Shown: piece after piece, positions 1-9,568 of the stretch | How the letters are laid out: each line of letters starts with the position of its first letter | Position numbering within the stretch: position 1 is the stretch's first letter | Assembly: GCF_000974365.1 (NCBI RefSeq) | Contig: NZ_BAZW01000006.1 | Location: forward strand, 115,026-179,025 | From: Geofilum rubicundum JCM 15548 | Lineage (GTDB): Bacteria > Bacteroidota > Bacteroidia > Bacteroidales > Marinilabiliaceae | Direction: 5' to 3' | DNA length: 64,000 bases | Made by a program: the position numbers and the translations under genes | Notes under the pieces: generated by a model | Database searches by the model: none | The model's input: the letters and a program-made list of their open reading frames with translations, nothing else | Told to the model about the DNA's origin: nothing

Positions 1-1
1 T

Positions 2-310
2 GCAGGCATCAGCGGCAATGTGGGCGATCGTACCGATTTAACCTCCTCACAGGAGAATATGCGTCGATTTATTCGTAAAGAAAGAGCGGTAGAATTGGCC
101 TTCGAAGAGCATCGCTTTTGGGATGTTCGTCGATGGAATGTGGCTAACGAAGCCCTTTCACGTCCCATATATGGCGTGGAGGTGGCCAGTGACGGTTCTG
201 TTTCACGCAAGGTGGCGCAAGAGCGCGTGTTTGAAAATAGGATGTACCTCTATCCTATTCCAGAGGCAGAGATTTGGAAGACAGATATAGAAAACAATCC
301 TGGGTGGTAA
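2..310 (+). CDS. SusD/RagB-family outer-membrane lipoprotein, C-terminal part only
   Basis: The window opens inside this gene, so only the last ~102 codons are present. The visible end carries the SusD C-terminal pattern: RKERAVELAFEEHRFWDVRRW (the conserved R-ER--ELAFE-HR-WD-RRW block) and then a finish of the type YLYPIPEAEI-----NNPGW. SusD proteins sit on the cell surface and act as the lid of a SusC TonB-dependent transporter, binding an oligosaccharide or peptide. The normal partner would be a SusC gene upstream of the window. A second, separate SusC/SusD pair starts only about 20 bases further on, so this is the tail of a first pair in a tandem arrangement. The substrate cannot be told from the sequence. 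Confidence 0.93.
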   Translation, partial: AGISGNVGDRTDLTSSQENMRRFIRKERAVELAFEEHRFWDVRRWNVANEALSRPIYGVEVASDGSVSRKVAQERVFENRMYLYPIPEAEIWKTDIENNPGW

Positions 311-330
311 TCCTTTAATTGAATGATGCT

Positions 331-3300
331 ATGTGTAATACAATGAGAAATATAACTAGTAATTGGGCGGGGGCTTTTAAGCTCCTTCTGATGGGTGTTT
401 TCTTTCTTGCTACGCTCACTACTTTTGCGCAGGAAGCAAAGATACTTAAGGGACAAATAGTGGATTCTGAAGGAAATCCCATCTCCGGTGCCATTGTGAA
501 CGTTGCGGAGTCGAGTCGTATTGTTTTATCCGATGCGGACGGTTATTTTAGTTTGGAGAATGTAAAAGTCAATGACGAAATTACCGTAACGAGTGTTGGC
601 TATAAAAGTAAAATCCTTAATGCGGAATTTACGGAGGATTTTCAGATCGTGTTGGCATCCGATTTGGATCGGTATGCACACACAACGCCGGTGGGCTTCG
701 ACCGGAAGAAAAAGAAGTTTGTAACGGAGGCGACCTCTGTTGTTACAGGAGAAGAGCTGGAGAAACACCCCATAACCGTGTTGCAAAATGCTTTTACCTC
801 CACGGTGACGGGGGTGGCGACTTACGAATGGGCCAGTGAGCCGGGATGGACGGAATCGGCCATCTATATCCGTGGCATCAGGACCATGAACCAAAATGCC
901 CGGTCTCCACTGGTCATTGTGGATGATGTGGAAAGGGATTTTGCGTTTTTGGACGCCTATCCGATTGAAAGCATTACGATCCTGAAGGACGCGGCCGCCA
1001 CTTCTATTTATGGCATGCGAGGGGCCAATGGTGTGATTCTCGTCACCACAAAACGTGGAGAGGAAGGGCGCACAAAAATATCCTTCACCCAGGAAGTGGG
1101 GGTGCAAACACTCACCGGCAGAATGGAAACCCAAAATTCCTATAATATGGCCCTGACGCGTAACCAGGTCAGGTACCTGGATGGCAAGGATCCGGTATAC
1201 ACCGATGAGCAAATAGAAATGTACCGCCGTGTGACGGAGGGTGAGCAGTTGGAGGGTATGGACAGTTACAAGTATTTTAACACCAATTGGTTTGATGAAC
1301 TGTACAGGGACACCGCCCCGATGTCAAAAACCAACTTGTCGCTGAGTGGCGGAAATGAGTTTGCCCGATACTATGTTTCTCTTTCTTATCTGAATCAGGG
1401 AGGGATGTGGAATGACAAATGGACGGAATACAACGAGGGGTTCAGTACCCAACACACCTTGGATCGTTATAACTTGCGCTCGAATGTGGATATTGATGTG
1501 AATAAGTATCTCAATGTTTCCCTGGATTTGGGGGGACGGATTGATAACATCTCGCAACCTTTAGCCGGCGTGTTTGGTATTGTTACCTTTGGTGCGGTTG
1601 AAGCCAATCCCATGGAGCCTGTATACATGCCCAACGGTGACATTTATGCTTCAAGTACGGCCAACAATGCCGGTCGTTTGCTGGCTTCATCCGGTATTAA
1701 TAAAAACCGTCGAAGAAATTTGTACAGTACAGTGGATATTACCGGTGATTTGGGCGAGCTGATTCCTGGATTGAAGGCCAATGCCATTGTTAGTTTCGAC
1801 TCCTATGAGACTTTTATGGCACAGCAGTCCAACAATGTGAATTCGTACAACTACGATTATACCTCCGATGTTGCTGATGTTTCAGAGTACACAACCACGC
1901 GTTACTCCACCTATTCAGCCCTCTCAAACCCGGCCACAACTCCAAGGGACTATTATTACAATGTCAACTTCAGGGCAGGGTTAAAATACAATAACACCTT
2001 CGGGAAGCATGCCGTGAATGCCCAATCATTCCTGAGAACCTATCAGAATGTCACGCATGGATCATCGTCCTCCAACAGGTACTTGTCCTATAATGGCCAG
2101 GTCAACTACATCTTTGACAACAGGTATATCCTATCTGGAAATGTATCCTATATGGGATCTGATAACTTTGCGGACGGAGAACGTTTTGCTTTGTTTCCCG
2201 GAGGTTCTGTGGGTTGGGTGCTTTCAGAGGAGTCCTGGTTGGAAAGTCCCAAAATCAATCTTTTAAAACTACGGGCCTCTTATGGCCGGGCCGGACAAGC
2301 GATTACCGGAGCAGGCAGGTATCCTTATCAGGGGACTTATGCCCTGGGTGGCGGCTACTCTTTTGGGACGTCACAGTCCTCTATCGGCGGCGTTTATGAA
2401 AGCAAGGCGGGAAACTACAACAGTAAATGGGAAATCTCAGACATGGCCAATATTGGTCTGGATTTTGATTTCTTTAACCGACAGCTGTACGGTTCAGCGG
2501 ATGTATTTCAGGAATGGCGTTCCAATATTTTGGTAACACGATCAACGGTTCCTTTGTTGTTGGGCGTTACTGCGCCACAAGATTCCTATGGCAAGGCTGA
2601 GAGTAAAGGGTTTGAATGGACCATGGGGCATGAAAATAATGTGGGAAGATTTAAGTACTACGTAGAGGGTATGGTTAGCTGGAATACCAATGAAATCACA
2701 GAAATGGATGAGTTGGACCCGAACGTTGAATGGCAGCGGAAGACCGGCCAGCGCATCTTTGATAACACACCGGTTGCTGAACTTTACGAAGGACCTTTTA
2801 CGAACAGTATCGGGGGTTGGAGTATGTATGAATTTACGCAATGGGCCAGTGATCCTTCAAAAATAGCAAGCAGTCACCAGGATGCCATTGATAACCCCGA
2901 TAAGTATCCTTACCACACTGCTTCCGGGACCGGACAGCCATTGGGGACTGCTGTATTTAAAGATCGGGACGGGGATCGAAAAATTGATTCCAACGATATG
3001 GCGCCCGATGGATTTACACTCATTCCTGAATTGATTCCATCGCTTAATATTGGCTTTGAATGGAGAGGTTTTGATGCACGTGTTATGCTTACCGCTTATC
3101 TGGATCGTTCTGTCTTTTTATCTCCTTCCATTAGCTTTTCCGGTTGGAGCAATATGGGTACGCACGAGGTCACCAAAGCCTGGGGTTATTTTAACGATGA
3201 TCCGGCTGATCCGCGCAATGTGAACGCCCTTTATCCGCGGCCGACATATGGTGGTTATAATGCCATTGACAGTGACAGGGGGTCAGGAACCTATCAAAAT

Positions 3301-3540
3301 GACATCTGGATTAGAAGCGGGGATTTTCTTTCTCTGCGCAATGTCGAGGTGGGTTATTCCTTACCCAAAGAATTTATTGCGAAGGCCAACATGACGGAAT
3401 TTCGCGTATATTTTAGCGGATATAATTTACACACATTTAGTGATTTGCCAGACAATGTTGATCCTGAGAAGCCCATGAGCTACGTTTGGTGGTATCCGAA
3501 AACCCGGTCTTTTTCCATGGGGGTAAGGATTGGTTTTTAA
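331..3540 (+). CDS. SusC/RagA-family TonB-dependent outer-membrane transporter
   Basis: A large outer-membrane receptor of about 1070 residues, the usual SusC size. The start is taken at ATG 331; ATG 343 is equally possible and gives a clean signal peptide (MRNIT..., hydrophobic LLLMGVFFLATLTTFAQ). After the signal peptide comes a carboxypeptidase-regulatory-like beta-sandwich (GQIVDSEGNPISGAIV, about residues 35-110). The plug domain follows, with the SusC signature SIYGMRGANGVILVTTKRG near residue 230, and then a long beta-barrel ending in aromatic-rich strands (FSMGVRIGF). It imports the ligand caught by the SusD protein encoded 66 bases downstream, powered by TonB. It is in the same operon as that SusD. 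No anti-sigma or sigma gene is next to it in the window. Substrate unknown. Confidence 0.95.
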   Translation: MCNTMRNITSNWAGAFKLLLMGVFFLATLTTFAQEAKILKGQIVDSEGNPISGAIVNVAESSRIVLSDADGYFSLENVKVNDEITVTSVGYKSKILNAEFTEDFQIVLASDLDRYAHTTPVGFDRKKKKFVTEATSVVTGEELEKHPITVLQNAFTSTVTGVATYEWASEPGWTESAIYIRGIRTMNQNARSPLVIVDDVERDFAFLDAYPIESITILKDAAATSIYGMRGANGVILVTTKRGEEGRTKISFTQEVGVQTLTGRMETQNSYNMALTRNQVRYLDGKDPVYTDEQIEMYRRVTEGEQLEGMDSYKYFNTNWFDELYRDTAPMSKTNLSLSGGNEFARYYVSLSYLNQGGMWNDKWTEYNEGFSTQHTLDRYNLRSNVDIDVNKYLNVSLDLGGRIDNISQPLAGVFGIVTFGAVEANPMEPVYMPNGDIYASSTANNAGRLLASSGINKNRRRNLYSTVDITGDLGELIPGLKANAIVSFDSYETFMAQQSNNVNSYNYDYTSDVADVSEYTTTRYSTYSALSNPATTPRDYYYNVNFRAGLKYNNTFGKHAVNAQSFLRTYQNVTHGSSSSNRYLSYNGQVNYIFDNRYILSGNVSYMGSDNFADGERFALFPGGSVGWVLSEESWLESPKINLLKLRASYGRAGQAITGAGRYPYQGTYALGGGYSFGTSQSSIGGVYESKAGNYNSKWEISDMANIGLDFDFFNRQLYGSADVFQEWRSNILVTRSTVPLLLGVTAPQDSYGKAESKGFEWTMGHENNVGRFKYYVEGMVSWNTNEITEMDELDPNVEWQRKTGQRIFDNTPVAELYEGPFTNSIGGWSMYEFTQWASDPSKIASSHQDAIDNPDKYPYHTASGTGQPLGTAVFKDRDGDRKIDSNDMAPDGFTLIPELIPSLNIGFEWRGFDARVMLTAYLDRSVFLSPSISFSGWSNMGTHEVTKAWGYFNDDPADPRNVNALYPRPTYGGYNAIDSDRGSGTYQNDIWIRSGDFLSLRNVEVGYSLPKEFIAKANMTEFRVYFSGYNLHTFSDLPDNVDPEKPMSYVWWYPKTRSFSMGVRIGF

Positions 3541-3606
3541 TCGAAAAAAGGCATAAGGATGATACTGAGCAAATTGTCCCAACCAATAAATGAACTAAAA
3601 TATTCA

Positions 3607-5394
3607 ATGATGAACAAATTATTTTTATATATATCAACGGCCCTATTCGTATTTGCCTTGAATTCCTGCAGTGATTTTCTTGACAAGGAATACGATTTGT
3701 CTATGGCAGAAGAGCAGGTGTTTTCCAACGAGGCCAACACCCGTGGGTTTTTAGCCAACATTTACACCAATCTTCCCGATGGTTTTAGTGGCTATAGCAA
3801 TGGGCAATTCCTGGGGGCATCCCGCGATGTTATGACCGACAATGCCATTTCTTTTTGGAATGTGCATTATTATCATGGCGTGTTGACCGACAGTTATTCG
3901 GCCACCAATCATCCGCTTTTGGGATTTTGGGGAGCCAATGTGAGTGGCATCCGAAAAACCAACCAGTTTTTGAAGAATGCCAATGAGGCTGTTATTGGTA
4001 ATGCCGAAAAGGCGGGAGATGACAACCGCTTGTACGACAGAAATATGGCCGAAGCCAAACTTTTGCGTGCTATTTTTCATTTTGAGTTGGTGCGATGGTT
4101 TGGGGATGCACCCATCATCGGTGAAGACGAGAATGGCATACCCATTGTCTTTGATTTGAGTAATGCCGGTGCCATGAACATGGAGCGCACAGATGCGGCC
4201 GATGCATTGAAATGGATTGCTGATCAGTGTGATGAGGTAAAGGATGAACTACCCTTCCGTTATGAAAATGAAACGTCCAACTGGGGGCGGGTGAATGGGG
4301 CTGTGGCCTATGCTCTAAAATCCCGTGCCCTTTTGTATCGCGCCTCAAAACTGAACAATCCGGAGAATGATCCTTCCTACTGGAGTGCGGCTGCACAAGC
4401 AGCCAAAGATTTCTTCCGGGTGAACAATGCACACAGTGATCCCTATCAATTGTATAGCACAGGAGATCCTGACAACGATTATTATGAGTGCTTTGTGACC
4501 ACCCCTATGTTGAATAATGAATTTATTCTTTGTCGTTCAGCATGGACAACACTTGAAATTGATCTACAATTGGCCCCTTGTGGTTTTAGTGGTGCCGTGA
4601 ATGCTGTGGGACGAACCAATCCTACTCAAAATCTGGTGGATAGTTATGAGACCAGAAATGGTCTTCCCATTGATCAAGATCCTTCGTATGATCCCCAAAA
4701 TCCTTATGCCAACCGTGATCCCCGGTTAAATCAAACCATTCTTCACCATGGCTCGATGTGGGGCGATCAAGAGCAGGAAGAATACCGGGCTGTAGATGTC
4801 TCTCAACCGGATGGCATCGATTATCAGGCGCTTCACGGAGGTACGCTGACAGGGTACTATACCAAGAAGTTTCTGAACAATATCTCGTTTAAAAATCCCA
4901 ACGTACCTATCCATGCCTGGCCCGTTTTTCGCTACGGGGAAATGTTACTGAATGCGGCCGAGGCCATCAATGAAGCAGAGGGTCCGGGAGCCGCTTACCC
5001 ATACATTAACGAATTACGCGCCCGGGTTGGCATGCCGGCTTATTCCGGAATGACGAAGGAGGTATTACGTGAAAGAATCAGAAACGAACGTCGGATCGAA
5101 CTCAGTTTTGAGGACCACCGCTTTTTTGACGAGCGTCGCTGGATGCTTTTTGAGGGTCAGAGTAGTGCTTCGGAACAGGATAAACCCTTATATCACCAGT
5201 ATTATAATTTGTACGGGGTAAGGGTGACCAATGCGCTGGATCCTGTTTATGAATATGCGCCTGCAGAAATGCATCCCAGACGGTCCTTTTCAAGTCCCAA
5301 AAACTATTTATTCCCCTTACCGGATGATGAAGTTAAACGGGCACCTGCCCTTGGTCAGAATCCTGGCTGGGAATTAAGCAGTTCCGAAGAGTAA
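3607..5394 (+). CDS. SusD/RagB-family nutrient-binding outer-membrane lipoprotein
   Basis: Partner of the SusC gene just upstream. The start is placed at ATG 3607 (or 3610), because it gives a lipoprotein signal peptide (MMNKLFLYISTALFVFALNSC) with the lipobox cysteine followed by SDFLDKEYD, the usual N-terminus of SusD proteins. The helical TPR-like core contains AEAKLLRAIFHFELVRWFGD. The C-terminal part has FRYGEMLLNAAEAINEA, then RIRNERRIELSFEDHRFFDERRW and the closing FPLPDDEV----LGQNPGW. Length (~595 residues) is normal. It is expected to be surface-exposed and to deliver a glycan or peptide to SusC. A strong intrinsic terminator follows immediately, so the pair is the end of its transcript. 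Confidence 0.95.
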   Translation: MMNKLFLYISTALFVFALNSCSDFLDKEYDLSMAEEQVFSNEANTRGFLANIYTNLPDGFSGYSNGQFLGASRDVMTDNAISFWNVHYYHGVLTDSYSATNHPLLGFWGANVSGIRKTNQFLKNANEAVIGNAEKAGDDNRLYDRNMAEAKLLRAIFHFELVRWFGDAPIIGEDENGIPIVFDLSNAGAMNMERTDAADALKWIADQCDEVKDELPFRYENETSNWGRVNGAVAYALKSRALLYRASKLNNPENDPSYWSAAAQAAKDFFRVNNAHSDPYQLYSTGDPDNDYYECFVTTPMLNNEFILCRSAWTTLEIDLQLAPCGFSGAVNAVGRTNPTQNLVDSYETRNGLPIDQDPSYDPQNPYANRDPRLNQTILHHGSMWGDQEQEEYRAVDVSQPDGIDYQALHGGTLTGYYTKKFLNNISFKNPNVPIHAWPVFRYGEMLLNAAEAINEAEGPGAAYPYINELRARVGMPAYSGMTKEVLRERIRNERRIELSFEDHRFFDERRWMLFEGQSSASEQDKPLYHQYYNLYGVRVTNALDPVYEYAPAEMHPRRSFSSPKNYLFPLPDDEVKRAPALGQNPGWELSSSEE

Positions 5395-5397
5395 CAA

Positions 5398-5429
5398 AAA
5401 AAGCCATCCCGATACCGGGATGGCTTTTT
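5398..5429. terminator. Bidirectional intrinsic terminator between susD and carB
   Basis: A perfect stem AAAAAGCCATCCCG / CGGGATGGCTTTTT with a four-base ATAC loop, with an A-run on one side and a T-run on the other. It can end transcription of the SusCD operon (+) and of carB (-), whose stop codon lies at 5467. Confidence 0.9.
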
Positions 5430-5466
5430 GGCTAAAAGAACAAATCAATCTTTGGTTAGCAAGGTC

Positions 5467-8400
5467 TTATTTGTATTCGTCCCAGCTTTTGATGGATATG
5501 TCATCCATGCCCATTTTACAGAAGGAGGCAATAAAGGCGCTGGCCAGACGGGCGTTGGTGATCAATGGAATGTTGAAGTCAATGCCACTCCGCCTGATCT
5601 GGTAGCCATTTTTCAACTCTCCCTTGGAGAGGTTCTTGGGAATGTTAATGATCAGATCGAGTTGCTTATCCCGGATGTAATCCATGGTGTTGGGTTGTTT
5701 TTCCGGCTCATCGGGCCAGTGCAAAAGGGTCGTTTCCACGCCATTTTCAGCAAAGAACTTCTGCGTGCCGGAAGTCGCATACAGGTTGTAACCCTTTTCC
5801 TTTAACAAACGGGCGCTGGCCAACAATTCTATTTTGTCGCGCAGGGGGCCGGATGAAATCAGCACATTCTTTTCAGGTATGCGGTAGCCCACCGAAAGCA
5901 TGGCCTGCAGAACAGCGTCGTAATAGTTCTCACCAATACATCCCACCTCACCGGTTGAAGCCATATCGACCCCCAGTACCGGGTCGGCATGCTGTAAGCG
6001 GGCAAAAGAAAACTGGGGGGCTTTGATGCCCACGTAGTCCAGTTCAAACAGGTTTCTGGCCGGCTTTTCAACCGGTAAATCCAGCATCACCCGGGTGGCG
6101 ATGTCGATGAGGTTCACCTTGAGTACTTTTGATACGAAGGGGAAACTCCGGGAAGCTCTGAGGTTACACTCGATGACTTTAATGTCGTTGTCCTTGGCCA
6201 GTAATTGCATATTGAAAGGGCCGGAGATATTCAGCGCAGCCGCAATTTTGCGTGAGATGCGCTTAACTCTTCGGATGGTCTCAACATATAATTTTTGCGG
6301 CGGGAAAACGATGGTGGCATCACCCGAGTGAACCCCTGCAAACTCAATGTGCTCTGAGATGGCGTAGGCAATCACTTCACCATTTCTGGCCACCGCATCC
6401 ACTTCAATTTCTTTGGCCTGTTCAATAAATTCTGAAACGACCACCGGATATTGTTTCGACACATTGGCGGCCAGTTGCAGAAAATGTTCCAGTTCGTCCC
6501 GGTTACTCACCACATTCATGGCTGCGCCCGATAGCACGTAGGAGGGGCGCACCAAAACCGGAAAGCCGACTTCCTCTACAAAGGCGAAAATGTCCTCCAC
6601 CGAAGTCAGCTCATTCCAGCGGGGTTGGTCGATGCCCAAATCATCCAGCAGAGAGGAGAATTTTTGACGGTTCTCCGCGCGGTCAATGTCCTCAGGGGAA
6701 GTACCCAGAATGGGCACGTTTTGGTTGTGCAGACGCATGGCCAGATTGTTGGGAATTTGCCCACCCATGGAAATGACCACCCCTTTGGGTGCTTCCAGAT
6801 CGGCAATGTCCAGCACCCGCTCCAGCGTCAGTTCATCAAAAAAGAGGCGTTTACACACATCGTAATCGGTACTCACCGTTTCGGGGTTGTAGTTGATCAT
6901 GACCGACCGGAAGCCTTGTTCGTTCACGGTCTCCACGGCATTAACGCTACACCAGTCAAACTCCACACTGCTGCCAATGCGGTAGGCGCCGGAGCCCAGT
7001 ACGATGACCGACAGACCGTCCCTTTCAAATTCAATGTCATGGGTTGAACCGTTGTAAGTGAGGTAGAGGTAGTTGATCTGGGCCGGGAATTCACCAGCCA
7101 TGGTATCGATTTGCTTGACCACCGGCAGGATGTTTCGTTCCTTTCGGTGGGCCCTGACCTCTAACAGACCTTTTTCCATGTCCAGATTGGGGGTGTTTAG
7201 CACCACCCGGGCAATCTGGAAATCGGAGTAGCCAATTTTCTTGGCCTCTATTAATAATTGGTCGGGCAGCTCTTTCAGGTTGTTATACGCCCCCAGCTCT
7301 TTCTTGAGTTCTGTGATGTTTTTAAGTTTCTCCAAAAACCACTTATCGATCCTGCTAAGCTCATGAATTTCATCCACGCTCATGCCTTGCTCCAAAGCTT
7401 CCGCAATGACAAAGATGCGCTGGTCGGTCGGCTCGGTCAGCTCCTTTCGCACATCCAGGCTTTTGAGCTCCTGATTGCCCACAAAACCATGCATGCCCTG
7501 GCCCACCATGCGCAGACCTTTCTGAATCACCTCTTCAAAGGTCCGGCCAATGGCCATGATCTCGCCCACACTCTTCATGCTGGAACCAATCTGACGGGAT
7601 ACGCCGGTGAACTTATTCAGGTCCCAACGCGGAATTTTACAAACAATATAATCCAGTGCCGGCTCAAAGAAGGCGGAGGTGACTTTGGTGACGGAGTTTT
7701 TAAGTTCATGCAGGCCGTAGCCCAGACCCAGTTTAGCGGCCACAAAGGCCAGCGGGTAACCGGTGGCCTTGGAAGCGAGGGCACTTGAACGGGAAAGGCG
7801 GGCATTGACTTCAATCACGCGATAGTCCTCCGAATAGGGATCCAGCGTGTATTGCACATTACATTCACCCACCACACCTATGTGTCGGATGATTTTGATG
7901 GCCAGCTCGCGTAGTTTGTGGTATTCCGCATTGCTTAAGGTCTGCGAAGGTGCCACCACAATGCTCTCTCCTGTGTGAATACCCAGCGGATCAAAGTTTT
8001 CCATGTTACACACAGTGATGCAGTTGTTATAAGCATCCCGTACCACTTCGTACTCCACTTCCTTCCAGCCTTTGAGCGATTCTTCCACCAGGATTTGATT
8101 GGAGTAGGAGAAGGCATTGTCGGCCCGTACTTTTAATTCCTCCCGATTGGCACAGAATCCACTGCCCATGCCGCCCAGGGTGTAAGCTGCCCTTACAATA
8201 ATGGGATAGCCGATGCTGTCGGCGGCTTCGAGAGCGGCGTTGACCGATGTCACCGCAATACTTTTGGGGGTTTTGACGTCAATTTCGGCCAGTTTGCCGG
8301 CAAAAATTTCCCGGTCTTCTGTGTCGATGATCGACTGGACCGGGGTTCCCAAAACCTCTACATGGTATTTCTCCAGGAGTCCCGCTTCAAAGAGTTTAAC

Positions 8401-8691
8401 CCCGCAGTTAAGGGCCGTTTGACCACCAAAAGCAAGGAGAAGTCCGTCGGGCTTCTCCTTGATCAATACTTGTTCAACGAAATAAGGAGTAACGGGCAGG
8501 AAATAAATTTTATCCGCCAACTTTTCAGAGGTTTGAACGGTGGCGATGTTGGGGTTGATGAGTACGGTGTAAACGCCCTCCTCTTTCAAGGCTTTAATGG
8601 CTTGTGAGCCGGAATAATCAAACTCCCCGGCTTCTCCGATCTTAAGCGCTCCTGAGCCCAGGATGACTACCTTATTAACGTTCTTTTTCAT
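5467..8691 (-). CDS. carB: Carbamoyl-phosphate synthase large subunit
   Basis: Makes carbamoyl phosphate from bicarbonate, ammonia (from the CarA glutaminase) and two ATP, feeding both arginine and pyrimidine synthesis. At 1074 residues it is full length. Two duplicated ATP-grasp halves are visible. The first starts with VVILGSGALKIGEAGEFDYSG, the second with VIVLGSGAYRIGSSVEFDWC near residue 555. A C-terminal methylglyoxal-synthase-like regulatory domain follows (YATSGTQKFFAENGV, about 945-1074). The gene points away from argR and the arginine operon and shares with them a 337-base control region containing a palindrome. The small subunit gene carA is not adjacent: it lies about 15 kb away on the other strand. 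Reading frame intact. Confidence 0.98.
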   Translation of the reverse strand: MKKNVNKVVILGSGALKIGEAGEFDYSGSQAIKALKEEGVYTVLINPNIATVQTSEKLADKIYFLPVTPYFVEQVLIKEKPDGLLLAFGGQTALNCGVKLFEAGLLEKYHVEVLGTPVQSIIDTEDREIFAGKLAEIDVKTPKSIAVTSVNAALEAADSIGYPIIVRAAYTLGGMGSGFCANREELKVRADNAFSYSNQILVEESLKGWKEVEYEVVRDAYNNCITVCNMENFDPLGIHTGESIVVAPSQTLSNAEYHKLRELAIKIIRHIGVVGECNVQYTLDPYSEDYRVIEVNARLSRSSALASKATGYPLAFVAAKLGLGYGLHELKNSVTKVTSAFFEPALDYIVCKIPRWDLNKFTGVSRQIGSSMKSVGEIMAIGRTFEEVIQKGLRMVGQGMHGFVGNQELKSLDVRKELTEPTDQRIFVIAEALEQGMSVDEIHELSRIDKWFLEKLKNITELKKELGAYNNLKELPDQLLIEAKKIGYSDFQIARVVLNTPNLDMEKGLLEVRAHRKERNILPVVKQIDTMAGEFPAQINYLYLTYNGSTHDIEFERDGLSVIVLGSGAYRIGSSVEFDWCSVNAVETVNEQGFRSVMINYNPETVSTDYDVCKRLFFDELTLERVLDIADLEAPKGVVISMGGQIPNNLAMRLHNQNVPILGTSPEDIDRAENRQKFSSLLDDLGIDQPRWNELTSVEDIFAFVEEVGFPVLVRPSYVLSGAAMNVVSNRDELEHFLQLAANVSKQYPVVVSEFIEQAKEIEVDAVARNGEVIAYAISEHIEFAGVHSGDATIVFPPQKLYVETIRRVKRISRKIAAALNISGPFNMQLLAKDNDIKVIECNLRASRSFPFVSKVLKVNLIDIATRVMLDLPVEKPARNLFELDYVGIKAPQFSFARLQHADPVLGVDMASTGEVGCIGENYYDAVLQAMLSVGYRIPEKNVLISSGPLRDKIELLASARLLKEKGYNLYATSGTQKFFAENGVETTLLHWPDEPEKQPNTMDYIRDKQLDLIINIPKNLSKGELKNGYQIRRSGIDFNIPLITNARLASAFIASFCKMGMDDISIKSWDEYK

Positions 8692-8829
8692 GCTTCTGTG
8701 TTGTTTTAAGACCCATCCTTCGTTTTATGCTGAAGGCCTTTGGCCAATACCGTTTCTGAATGTCTTTAATTTTCAGAGTACAAAGTTACATCAACTTTCC
8801 TCAATTTTCTTCATTACAATGAAAATTTT

Positions 8830-8855
8830 TGCATATTTTATGAATAAAATTTGCA
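8830..8855. promoter_or_regulatory. Imperfect 26-bp palindrome, candidate ArgR operator
   Basis: Between the divergent carB and argR genes. The two arms read TGCA-T-ATTTTAT and ATAAAAT-T-TGCA around a central GA; 22 of 26 positions are symmetric. Part of it, ATGAATAAAA followed by TTTGCA, resembles the AhrC/ArgR box of Bacillus. The position suits joint control of carB and the arginine operon, but binding by ArgR is inference. Confidence 0.5.
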
Positions 8856-8977
8856 TATCCTCCAGGACGTATTCGTCTTCCTTCATCCATATGCCGGGTC
8901 AGTTGCTTATATCCTTCATAGATTCATAATATATTCAAAAAAAGTGGTTAATTCTTTTTTGGTTGATATTATTTGTA

Positions 8978-8985
8978 TAATTTTG
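8978..8985 (+). promoter_or_regulatory. Candidate -7 element of the argR operon promoter
   Basis: TAATTTTG fits the Bacteroidota -7 consensus TAnnTTTG and lies 44 bases before the argR ATG. A TTTG at 8958 is closer than the usual -33 position, so the upstream half is uncertain. The rest of 8692-9028 is A+T-rich with no ORF I would call. Confidence 0.4.
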
Positions 8986-9028
8986 CACTTTCCTTGGATA
9001 TTTATTCAACAACTAAAGCATCTTCCGA

Positions 9029-9514
9029 ATGAAGATTAAAACACAAAGAATTATCACCATCGTTCAGCTGATTGAAAACAATCGGGTAGGGAGTCAGGAA
9101 GAATTGCTGACCTTGCTGGAAGGTGCCGGGTTTAAAACGACCCAGGCCACGCTGTCAAGGGATTTAAAGGCTTTAAAGGTGGCCAAGCAGCCCGATCAGG
9201 ACGGGGGTTATGTGTATGTGTTGCCCGATACCCAGTCCTCGCCCGAAGAAATGGATGGGAGCTATGGTGATTTTCCGTTGAGCGGCATTTTATCCATGGA
9301 ATTTTCGGGGAATATGGCAGTTATCAAAACCAGACCGGGTTTTGCCAATGGCATCGCATCGGTGATCGACAGTCACGGTGCTTTTGAAATATTGGGAACC
9401 ATTGCGGGAGACGATACGATATTATTAATTAACCGGGACAGTATTTCCCGAAATGATGTATTGACCGCCCTGTCGCTTTTTATACCGGGGATTCGGGATA
9501 AAGTGGTTGGGTGA
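9029..9514 (+). CDS. argR: Arginine repressor ArgR
   Basis: First gene of the rightward arginine operon. The 161-residue protein has the two-domain ArgR layout. The N-terminal winged helix contains the recognition segment TTQATLSRDLKALKV (about residues 36-50). The C-terminal hexamerisation and arginine-binding domain ends in ILGTIAGDDTILLINRD, the conserved GT-AGDDT arginine-contact motif. It senses arginine and represses, or tunes, biosynthetic genes. The palindrome about 180 bases upstream is a plausible target, which would make the operon autoregulated. Length and motifs are normal and the start ATG is clear. Confidence 0.96.
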   Translation: MKIKTQRIITIVQLIENNRVGSQEELLTLLEGAGFKTTQATLSRDLKALKVAKQPDQDGGYVYVLPDTQSSPEEMDGSYGDFPLSGILSMEFSGNMAVIKTRPGFANGIASVIDSHGAFEILGTIAGDDTILLINRDSISRNDVLTALSLFIPGIRDKVVG

Positions 9515-9568
9515 GGAATTTTGAGTGAGAGACAGGAATTGTAGCACCAGGTATATATTATATAGGGA

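Noticed and set aside
5428..8607. Several long open frames opposite carB
   Set aside because: They lie antisense to an intact, highly conserved gene and show no family motif; G+C-rich third positions explain them.
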